Of a stretch of DNA of 64,000 nt, positions 11,400 through 20,717 are shown in pieces. Under the pieces are notes generated by a model. That model saw nothing but the letters and a program-made list of their open reading frames with translations. It did no database searches and was not told the DNA's origin. The position numbers were made by a program, and so were the translations under genes. Numbering within the stretch: position 1 is the first letter of the stretch; each line of letters opens with the position of its first letter. Source of the stretch: Ceratothoa steindachneri (lineage: Eukaryota; Arthropoda; Malacostraca; Isopoda; Cymothoidae); the NCBI GenBank assembly GCA_963969495.1, contig OZ018333.1, forward strand, positions 17,127,937 through 17,191,936. Reading direction: 5' to 3'.

Positions 11400-12900
11400 T
11401 GTCTTCCACGAGGTCGGCTGACAAGTTATAGCTCATAGGAGCCCCAGCAACTCAACAGCAGCCATCGAATGTTCTTCCTCCAAACCATGAGAAGTCCTGT
11501 GTGTTTAGCAGTACCATGCAAAGCTAAACCCACATGATTTGACGTTCTCAGTTCAGCCGACGGCACTCAAAGTTCAACATCAGTACTCCAAGGTGAATAT
11601 TCCAACCATTGATCTGTGTCATATCCTCAAGAAAGTACAGCGTCTGCACAAAGAGTACAAAGGATTGAAGAAATCAAAATCCCAGCCAACAGGGCAAGCT
11701 GAGGAAAACAGCCCATTTCGTTGCTTCCCTGAAAAATTTGTTTGATGTAGCACATTGTGACATCATTTACTTGATCAAGATCAAGGAGGACCGCAAGTTC
11801 ATTGAAGCTTAGAGGAAGATGGGTCGTGTGGATCCGGCCTAGGTGCAAAAAGATTAACAGACACACACAGCGGGGAGACGATGAAAGAAGTCGAGCTGCT
11901 AAGGAAAGTCAAACATTCGCAGAAAAACAGGCCACTGTTGAACTCGAGTCTTCGACCTCACCCACTTCGTCTGAAGAGCAAGGTGTGATAGTAACTCCTC
12001 CACCAAAATGAGCCTCACTGTGCACCATCAGAGAAGAAAATCATCTCCCCGCAAGTTTCTGCTGCTCTAGACCGGACCAACATAAGTGATTGTCAAGCTG
12101 CATACATGCTGCTTCCATTCACAGAGGAGCTGGGAGGGAATGCTAGGGAATTGTTGTTGCACGCAAGCATGACCAGTCATCACCAGGAAAAGGCTGCAGA
12201 GCTGAAAGAAGATCCTTGCAGTTCCCATCACTGATGGCAAAGCGGAGCCTACAGCAAACACCATCCATTCCATTATATCCGACTGGGCTATTTCCAATCG
12301 AATTTGAGCATTGTGCTTTGACACAACAGCGACAAATACAGGATCCAAGGGGAAAGCGTGTGTTCCACTGCAGCAAATCCTTGGTCGAGATCTGCTGCAT
12401 CTGGCCTGTCGCCATCATGTGATGGAAATTCTGCTGGAAGCTGTTTTCTCAACCCTCATCCCAGAAGCATCTCAAAGTACAGATATTGCTGCCTTTGTCC
12501 GTTTCTGAGAGTTTTGGTAGTTTGTTGATCAAGAACAGTACAGGATAGCCATCCACTTCACATGTAGTCAAGGTTGCAGTTCCTCCAAAGCTGGGCGAGT
12601 TCTGCATCTTCATTGTATGCTACTACATTCAAGTGTGGTTCTCAGCTGCACATTTAGCAAAAAAAACAAAAACAACCTTGACCTTTACAAAGCTCTCACG
12701 AAAGAGACAAACAAGGTGATCAGTGTCAGAGCTGAAACTGTTGGCACATTACACGTGGTACCTGTCAGAAGTATCATTTGGTCTTGCGCTTTTTGACCAT
12801 GAGCTGTCCTGGAGGAGAAGCGGAATGTTGTTGCCAACCTTGAAATGGGCATCTTTATTATTTATATCTACCCCTCTCCTTCAATTTTCCATGAAGTTAA
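11400..12900 (+). pseudogene. Decayed orphan protein family (CFDTT/CRHH), copy 1
   Basis: I do not have a family name for this protein. Plus-strand blocks occur in a consistent order across shifting frames: an N-terminal LHKEYKGLKKSK block (about 11640-11690), SLKNLFDVAHCDII with KIKEDRKFI (about 11720-11810), DRTNISDCQAAYML (about 12070-12110), SIISDWAIS then CFDTTATNTG (12270-12345), RDLLHLACRHHVMEILL (12385-12440), AAFVRF (about 12490-12508), and YLSEVSFGLALFDHEL (12755-12805). From memory, these motifs recur in uncharacterised arthropod and cnidarian predicted proteins. The spaced acidic residues, the CFDTT motif and the CRHHxxE motif suggest a transposase-like RNase H fold, but that is inference. 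Internal stops and frameshifts make this copy non-coding. Confidence 0.6.
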
Positions 12901-13149
12901 AAGTAACCTTTTGTTTCAGGATGTCCTGTCTCTCATTTTGTTTCTGTTGGAAAAGGAAAAGAATAAAGAGTTCCGCATTAACATTTCATTTTGAAATTTC
13001 ACCCCTATTGATGGGACGCACCCTAATGATGGTGATGCCTTTTTAAGCAGTTTGGACACAATCTTGTGGATGCATTTTGAGGGGGAGGGGAGTATTGAAT
13101 AGGATGACCTCTGATAAGCCTTTGTGGCTTTTGTCATCAGTTGAATTGG

Positions 13150-13800
13150 GATATAAGGCCTATTAAATATGAAGGAATCTGCTGAGGAAGTAGTTGAGAT
13201 AATTAACATTTTTGCTTGCGTATTTACAGAAGAGTATCAATTTAACTCATAGTTCTAGTTCAGGGGAGGTGGTATTAAATGACATTAAAGTACATATGGA
13301 AATAATTAAAAGCCAATCAAGTTAAATTCTAGGAAGGCCTTTGGCCCAGATGGCATTCATTCTCGCTTACTTAAAGGAGTGGAAAGCATTGCAGTAGCTC
13401 TGAATAAGATTTATACTAAATCACTAGATTTTCAATAAGTGCCAAATGATTAGAAAAAAGAGAATCTAGTAGCATTTTTAAGAAGGGATGTAAAGAGGAC
13501 CCAAATAACTTTTGACCACTAAGTTGACCTTCTATAATTTGTAAAACTATTGAAAAGGTAGTTAAGAAGGGAATTTCTAAGTATCTAGAGTGGCGGGTTA
13601 ATCACTGATACTCGGCATGAATTTACTATAGACAGATTGTGTTTAAGAAACACTGGAATTTGTGGATTAGATAACAAAACAATTGGATAGAGGAGAGAAT
13701 ATAAATGTAATTTACTTAGATTTTAACAAAGCCTTTGAAAAGGTTGGGTAATTTTAAATAACAGTAGCGCACATGTTTTATGCAACTTAAGCCTGTAATA
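13150..13800 (+). mobile_element. CR1-like LINE RT fragment in unit 1
   Basis: Plus-strand relic of the linker-to-RT region. It aligns with 27780-28370 (for example AFGPDGIHSRLLKGVESIAV at about 13340-13400, compare GPDNIHSRLLKEG at 27940-27970) and includes a DFNKAFEKV block at about 13715-13745 equivalent to DFSKAFDKV. Stops are frequent and it breaks off at about 13750, before the catalytic FADD block. Confidence 0.7.
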
Positions 13801-15120
13801 ATTCTTTGTATTGTTACAATAGTGTCCTAGGAGCACTATTTCAATAGTGGAGAGGATCTGTTCCACTTAATAGTCTCAAAAAGAGTATTTCAACTCGATT
13901 CTGCAAATCAAGAATTCTTCTGTGATGCTCTCTAGAAATTTACACTCCCTCATTTTGTGTGAGAATAAATCAAAGTCAAAGTTTATTAACTTCCTTTTTT
14001 AATATAAAATTGTACTAAACATGCTTAAATACCATACTACCCTTAAGCTTCTAATCGTTCATTGTAAAATAGCAAGTAACTAATATTAAGAGTGAAATTG
14101 GTATGGGTTTTTTTTATGTTTTGAGCAACAGTTTATAAGGTTAGAGGTAGCAGGTTATCTAAGCATGTTTACTTGTTCCTGAGGCTCTGACAACCCATAG
14201 CACGGCTCGATAACAGCTTTCAGTAACCAAACGCATATACAAATTTGAATGCATATTCACACACACATGAACAAAACATGAAACACGACAAAAACACCTC
14301 AGTCATTAATGTAAAAGATTACCAGGCTTTCAAATTGTCAATATTACTAGATATTTTAGATTAGGTTGTTGTAAAAACAGTAGTAATGGTGTATTTGGGC
14401 ATTTCAATCATCATTTACAGGTTCATTTTGGTACAGAAAGCAGTTACTTTAAGATAGTTTACTGCAAATAAAACCCATACTCAGAGTGCTAGTATCTGAA
14501 AAATAATTACTTTCCGCACCTAACTGAAGCTGTAAATGATGACTAGAATGCCTAAAAACACCATTAGTACTGTTTTACTACTAAAAACACAGCAGAGTTC
14601 TTCTGAAGTTTCACCTCATTTTCACTTTACTAAAATAATAATAACTTTGTTATTCATTTTTCAAAAATATGTTTTGTTAAATTCCAATCTTTCTGTGCCA
14701 TTTGCCCTATTTTCTTTATCTTTGGGGCTAACTACTAGTTAGCCAATAGCATGCTACGTTATATCTGCAGGCAATCTGTGCATGCGTGTTCAAGCTGCTT
14801 AGCCAATAGCATGCTTTGTTATATTTTGGACGTTTCACGCATTGCTTTGTCTTCAGTTTAATTGTTACAATGGTGTGTAGTGGTTGTTCTAAGTCACAAT
14901 ACTAAATAATATATGAAGTCTTTTAACACAATATTCATATCTTAGAAATATATAGGGCTCGCAGTATAATACCACAAGTTATTAATTGTCTTGCATGCTG
15001 CAGGAATTGGAAATTTAGCCAATCTTCAAATAAATTTACTGTACTACAATTGCATTGGATTCGAAAGCCTCTTGTTTATAAACTTTTCTGCACAAAACTT
15101 TTTTTCGGAGAGAAGCTGAG
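13801..15120. other. Unassigned AT-rich sequence in unit 1
   Basis: No gene is supported. The 17-mer ttagccaatagcatgct occurs twice, near 14740 and near 14800, separated by about 64 bp and each followed by a similar gttatat stretch, so a short local duplication is present. The same sequence recurs in unit 2 at 18184-19503. Confidence 0.5.
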
Positions 15121-15130
15121 GAAAATATTG

Positions 15131-15311
15131 TGGTAATTGTTAAGATTAGTGGCACACAATTTTAATAGTGTAGGGGTGCAAACCCCCATAATTAAAGGGG
15201 GTAAAGCCCCCATTTTGAAATTCCCTTCAAAATGATAATACAATATGATGTGACCCCAAAACACAAAAATTACTAAGAAAAATCATACGCCACTAATCTT
15301 AACTATTACCA
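15131..15311. mobile_element. 181-bp MITE with 23-bp TIRs, unit 1
   Basis: The left end tggtaattgttaagattagt (15131) is matched by the reverse complement of the right end (15289-15311), which reads tggtaatagttaagattagt; 22 of 23 TIR positions agree. Flanking sequences atattg (15125-15130) and atatcg (15312-15317) may be a decayed 6-bp TSD. The centre holds a G/C-run palindrome (gggggtaaagccccc). Confidence 0.75.
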
Positions 15312-15350
15312 ATATCGTTAGGTTTAGGTAAGATCTCTAGTTCTGGATCT

Positions 15351-15565
15351 TTTAAATGAATTTAAAACTATGTTTTTCTTATGGAGTTTTATGTGTACTT
15401 TTCAGATCTGAAACTTGTTTTGGGGGAAATCCATACCTTTCCTATTATGGAACTTCAGTCGATTATGGGTAAAGTATGAATTTCCAGGAGAAACAAGTGT
15501 CAGCTCTGAAAAGTACCTACACATAAAACTGCATAAGAAAAATACAGTTTTACATTCATTAAAAA
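15351..15565. repeat. Foldback element, ~215 bp, unit 1
   Basis: Two arms of about 90 bp are near-perfect reverse complements around a short centre (about 15445-15470). The left arm contains tttttcttatggagttttat and the right arm, read in reverse complement, contains tttttcttatgcagttttat. The homology continues through the cttttcag segment and the gaaatccatacc segment. This is a small MITE-like hairpin of unknown superfamily. Confidence 0.75.
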
Positions 15566-15589
15566 TATGTATTAAAACAAACATTTACT

Positions 15590-15885
15590 GAGGCGTATTC
15601 TGGTCCTGTTCCTGTGGATACAGTTCATATTATTGTATATTATGATTGATAGGATTTTGAAGAGTCTTGATGATGATGCTTTTTGTTTTTGACACATTCC
15701 TGTGTATGGCTCTAATTGTATATTGCAGATGCATGATCTTGACCCAATCCTATGGATTATTTAAATTGTATATTGTAGATGCATGATCTGACACATCCTA
15801 TGGATGCATTTTGTGGGTGGGTTTTGACGGATGCAGATGACCTTTAATAGGCCATTGTGAATTTATGTTATGTTATCATTTGAGC
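15590..15885 (+). mobile_element. CR1-like LINE 3' untranslated region and tail, unit 1
   Basis: Matches the 3' end seen intact at 29395-29695: the gatgatgatgctttttgttt block, the duplicated gtagatgcatgatctgacac blocks and the cctttaataggcc block, ending in ttatgttatgttat. The ttatg repeat is the short tandem tail of this LINE family. The counterpart in unit 2 is 19973-20268. Confidence 0.75.
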
Positions 15886-15972
15886 TTTTTAAAATTTCTT
15901 ATGGGATGGATGTGGAGTTTGGAAAGTTCTTCAAGTTGTAAGGTAGTATTAGGACTCATGATCACTACATAG

Positions 15973-17290
15973 AAGGTGAATATTCCAACCATTGATCTGT
16001 GTCATATCCTCAAGAAAGTACAGCGTCTGCACAAAGAGTACAAAGGATTGAAGAAATCAAAATCCCAGCCAACAGGGCAAGCTGAGGAAAACAGCCCATT
16101 TCGTTGCTTCCCTGAAAAATTTGTTTGATGTAGCACATTGTGACATCATTTACTTGATCAAGATCAAGGAGGACCGCAAGTTCATTGAAGCTTAGAGGAA
16201 GATGGGTCGTGTGGATCCGGCCTAGGTGCAAAAAGATTAACAGACACACACAGCGGGGAGACGATGAAAGAAGTCGAGCTGCTAAGGAAAGTCAAACATT
16301 CGCAGAAAAACAGGCCACTGTTGAACTCGAGTCTTCGACCTCACCCACTTCGTCTGAAGAGCAAGGTGTGATAGTAACTCCTCCACCAAAATGAGCCTCA
16401 CTGTGCACCATCAGAGAAGAAAATCATCTCCCGGCAAGTTTCTGCTGCTCTAGACCGGACCAACATAAGTGATTGTCAAGCTGCATACATGCTGCTTCCA
16501 TTCACAGAGGAGCTGGGAGGGAATGCTAGGGAATTGTTGTTGCACGCAAGCATGACCAGTCATCACCAGGAAAAGGCTGCAGAGCTGAAAGAAGATCCTT
16601 GCAGTTCCCATCACTGATGGCAAAGCGGAGCCTACAGCAAACACCATCCATTCCATTATATCCGACTGGGCTATTTCCAATCGAATTTGAGCATTGTGCT
16701 TTGACACAACAGCGACAAATACAGGATCCAAGGGGAAAGCGTGTGTTCCACTGCAGCAAATCCTTGGTCGAGATCTGCTGCATCTGGCCTGTCGCCATCA
16801 TGTGATGGAAATTCTGCTGGAAGCTGTTTTCTCAACCCTCATCCCAGAAGCATCTCAAAGTACAGATATTGCTGCCTTTGTCCGTTTCTGAGAGTTTTGG
16901 TAGTTTGTTGATCAAGAACAGTACAGGATAGCCATCCACTTCACATGTAGTCAAGGTTGCAGTTCCTCCAAAGCTGGGCGAGTTCTGCATCTTCATTGTA
17001 TGCTACTACATTCAAGTGTGGTTCTCAGCTGCACATTTAGCAAAAAAAACAAAAACAACCTTGACCTTTACAAAGCTCTCACGAAAGAGACAAACAAGGT
17101 GATCAGTGTCAGAGCTGAAACTGTTGGCACATTACACGTGGTACCTGTCAGAAGTATCATTTGGTCTTGCGCTTTTTGACCATGAGCTGTCCTGGAGGAG
17201 AAGCGGAATGTTGTTGCCAACCTTGAAATGGGCATCTTTATTATTTATATCTACCCCTCTCCTTCAATTTTCCATGAAGTTAAAAGTAAC
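15973..17290 (+). pseudogene. Decayed orphan protein family (CFDTT/CRHH), copy 2
   Basis: Duplicate of 11590-12907. The same CFDTTATNTG (about 16697) and CRHHVMEILL (about 16794) blocks and the same stops are present; the N-terminal ~190 bp of copy 1 are missing. One substitution (C12050 to G16433) was found in this interval. The shared inactivating changes show the family member was dead before it was duplicated. Confidence 0.6.
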
Positions 17291-17532
17291 CTTTTGTTTC
17301 AGGATGTCCTGTCTCTCATTTTGTTTCTGTTGGAAAAGGAAAAGAATAAAGAGTTCCGCATTAACATTTCATTTTGAAATTTCACCCCTATTGATGGGAC
17401 GCACCCTAATGATGGTGATGCCTTTTTAAGCAGTTTGGACACAATCTTGTGGATGCATTTTGAGGGGGAGGGGAGTATTGAATAGGATGACCTCTGATAA
17501 GCCTTTGTGGCTTTTGTCATCAGTTGAATTGG

Positions 17533-18183
17533 GATATAAGGCCTATTAAATATGAAGGAATCTGCTGAGGAAGTAGTTGAGATAATTAACATTTTTGCTT
17601 GCGTATTTACAGAAGAGTATCAATTTAACTCATAGTTCTAGTTCAGGGGAGGTGGTATTAAATGACATTAAAGTACATATGGAAATAATTAAAAGCCAAT
17701 CAAGTTAAATTCTAGGAAGGCCTTTGGCCCAGATGGCATTCATTCTCGCTTACTTAAAGGAGTGGAAAGCATTGCAGTAGCTCTGAATAAGATTTATACT
17801 AAATCACTAGATTTTCAATAAGTGCCAAATGATTAGAAAAAAGAGAATCTAGTAGCATTTTTAAGAAGGGATGTAAAGAGGACCCAAATAACTTTTGACC
17901 ACTAAGTTGACCTTCTATAATTTGTAAAACTATTGAAAAGGTAGTTAAGAAGGGAATTTCTAAGTATCTAGAGTGGCGGGTTAATCACTGATACTCGGCA
18001 TGAATTTACTATAGACAGATTGTGTTTAAGAAACACTGGAATTTGTGGATTAGATAACAAAACAATTGGATAGAGGAGAGAATATAAATGTAATTTACTT
18101 AGATTTTAACAAAGCCTTTGAAAAGGTTGGGTAATTTTAAATAACAGTAGCGCACATGTTTTATGCAACTTAAGCCTGTAATA
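17533..18183 (+). mobile_element. CR1-like LINE RT fragment in unit 2
   Basis: Duplicate of 13150-13800 with no difference noticed. It carries the same GPDGIHSRLL and AFEKV blocks and the same stops, so the decay predates the tandem duplication. Confidence 0.7.
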
Positions 18184-19513
18184 ATTCTTTGTATTGTTAC
18201 AATAGTGTCCTAGGAGCACTATTTCAATAGTGGAGAGGATCTGTTCCACTTAATAGTCTCAAAAAGAGTATTTCAACTCGATTCTGCAAATCAAGAATTC
18301 TTCTGTGATGCTCTCTAGAAATTTACACTCCCTCATTTTGTGTGAGAATAAATCAAAGTCAAAGTTTATTAACTTCCTTTTTTAATATAAAATTGTACTA
18401 AACATGCTTAAATACCATACTACCCTTAAGCTTCTAATCGTTCATTGTAAAATAGCAAGTAACTAATATTAAGAGTGAAATTGGTATGGGTTTTTTTTAT
18501 GTTTTGAGCAACAGTTTATAAGGTTAGAGGTAGCAGGTTATCTAAGCATGTTTACTTGTTCCTGAGGCTCTGACAACCCATAGCACGGCTCGATAACAGC
18601 TTTCAGTAACCAAACGCATATACAAATTTGAATGCATATTCACACACACATGAACAAAACATGAAACACGACAAAAACACCTCAGTCATTAATGTAAAAG
18701 ATTACCAGGCTTTCAAATTGTCAATATTACTAGATATTTTAGATTAGATTGTTGTAAAAACAGTAGTAATGGTGTATTTGGGCATTTCAATCATCATTTA
18801 CAGGTTCATTTTGGTACAGAAAGCAGTTACTTTAAGATAGTTTACTGCAAATAAAACCCATACTCAGAGTGCTAGTATCTGAAAAATAATTACTTTCCGC
18901 ACCTAACTGAAGCTGTAAATGATGACTAGAATGCCTAAAAACACCATTAGTACTGTTTTACTACTAAAAACACAGCAGAGTTCTTCTGAAGTTTCACCTC
19001 ATTTTCACTTTACTAAAATAATAATAACTTTGTTATTCATTTTTCAAAAATATGTTTTGTTAAATTCCAATCTTTCTGTGCCATTTGCCCTATTTTCTTT
19101 ATCTTTGGGGCTAACTACTAGTTAGCCAATAGCATGCTACGTTATATCTGCAGGCAATCTGTGCATGCGTGTTCAAGCTGCTTAGCCAATAGCATGCTTT
19201 GTTATATTTTGGACGTTTCACGCATTGCTTTGTCTTCAGTTTAATTGTTACAATGGTGTGTAGTGGTTGTTCTAAGTCACAATACTAAATAATATATGAA
19301 GTCTTTTAACACAATATTCATATCTTAGAAATATATAGGGCTCGCAGTATAATACCACAAGTTATTAATTGTCTTGCATGCTGCAGGAATTGGAAATTTA
19401 GCCAATCTTCAAATAAATTTACTGTACTACAATTGCATTGGATTCGAAAGCCTCTTGTTTATAAACTTTTCTGCACAAAACTTTTTTTCGGAGAGAAGCT
19501 GAGGAAAATATTG

Positions 19514-19694
19514 TGGTAATTGTTAAGATTAGTGGCACACAATTTTAATAGTGTAGGGGTGCAAACCCCCATAATTAAAGGGGGTAAAGCCCCCATTTTG
19601 AAATTCCCTTCAAAATGATAATACAATATGATGTGACCCCAAAACACAAAAATTACTAAGAAAAATCATACGCCACTAATCTTAACTATTACCA
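19514..19694. mobile_element. 181-bp MITE, unit 2 copy
   Basis: Exact positional counterpart of the 15131-15311 MITE, carried along by the tandem duplication rather than inserted separately. Confidence 0.75.
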
Positions 19695-19733
19695 ATATCG
19701 TTAGGTTTAGGTAAGATCTCTAGTTCTGGATCT

Positions 19734-19948
19734 TTTAAATGAATTTAAAACTATGTTTTTCTTATGGAGTTTTATGTGTACTTTTCAGATCTGAAACTTG
19801 TTTTGGGGGAAATCCATACCTTTCCTATTATGGAACTTCAGTCGATTATGGGTAAAGTATGAATTTCCAGGAGAAACAAGTGTCAGCTCTGAAAAGTACC
19901 TACACATAAAACTGCATAAGAAAAATACAGTTTTACATTCATTAAAAA
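19734..19948. repeat. Foldback element, unit 2 copy
   Basis: Counterpart of 15351-15565 carried in the second tandem unit. Confidence 0.75.
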
Positions 19949-19972
19949 TATGTATTAAAACAAACATTTACT

Positions 19973-20268
19973 GAGGCGTATTCTGGTCCTGTTCCTGTAG
20001 ATACAGTTCATATTATTGTATATTATGATTGATAGGATTTTGAAGAGTCTTGATGATGATGCTTTTTGTTTTTGACACATTCCTGTGTATGGCTCTAATT
20101 GTATATTGCAGATGCATGATCTTGACCCAATCCTATGGATTATTTAAATTGTATATTGTAGATGCATGATCTGACACATCCTATGGATGCATTTTGTGGG
20201 TGGGTTTTGATGGATGCAGATGACCTTTAATAGGCCATTGTGAATTTATGTTATGTTATCATTTGAGC
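19973..20268 (+). mobile_element. CR1-like LINE 3' end, unit 2 copy
   Basis: Counterpart of 15590-15885, differing at G15616/A19999 and C15828/T20211. Confidence 0.75.
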
Positions 20269-20299
20269 TTTTTAAAATTTCTTATGGGATGGATGTGGA

Positions 20300-20592
20300 G
20301 TTTGGAAAGTTCTTCAAGTTGTAAGGTAGTATTAGGACTCATGATCACTACATAGAAGTTAGAACACAAGGGTGTAGGTTGGATGTAAGAAAAAAAAATT
20401 CACTACTAGAGTGCTAAATTTCTGTAATGATTTACCACAGGCAGTAATATAATTGAAATCTAAATATTTTTAAGTGCAGGTTAGACATTCTTCTAGATAC
20501 AATCCTTTGGATGTAGTTTATGGAAGGAAGTGGAGGTAGATCGACTCAATGTCCTTTGATAACCCCTTGTGGCTTTTATCATCCATGAATGT
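20300..20592 (+). mobile_element. CR1-like LINE C-terminal and 3' end fragment
   Basis: Plus-strand relic: aagttcttcaagttgtaagg encodes the FF(E)L-type block, followed by the ggtgtaggttggatgtaaga segment (CRLDVRK-like), a decayed N-xx-V-xx-W-N block, and the 3' end ctttgataaccccttgtggc running to atcatccatgaatg. The tandem duplication breakpoint at 20355 falls inside this LINE. It lies tail to tail with the minus-strand LINE at 20718. Confidence 0.7.
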
Positions 20593-20717
20593 TACCCAAG
20601 CAAGCGTAACTTGTGCTGTCTCATGGCATTTAAAGATGGAATCATTGAAGAATTCTTGCCTGCAAGTAGGTACTCGTATATTAGTTGAGAATACAAAAAT
20701 AACCAAACTAACAATTT

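Larger units (their letters stand above)
11590..15972 (+). repeat. Tandem duplication unit 1 (4,383 bp)
   Basis: Every base checked from 11590 onward recurs 4,383 bp downstream. The unit starts at aaggtgaatattcc (11590) and ends just before the same sequence at 15973. It holds the orphan-protein relic minus its first ~190 bp, a LINE RT fragment, one MITE, one foldback and a LINE 3' end. Confidence 0.95.
15973..20355 (+). repeat. Tandem duplication unit 2 (4,383 bp)
   Basis: Head-to-tail copy of 11590-15972. The only differences I found are C12050/G16433, G14365/A18748, G15616/A19999 and C15828/T20211. The junction shares the trinucleotide aag: left flank ctccaag, right flank tagaagttag, junction tagaaggtg. 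That is microhomology of 3 bp. The copy lacks the first part of the orphan-protein relic because the duplication begins inside it. Confidence 0.95.

Noticed and set aside
11380..11400. Splice-acceptor-like pyrimidine tract ending acag
   Set aside because: No upstream exon or donor and the downstream sequence is a frameshifted relic, so a host gene is not supported.
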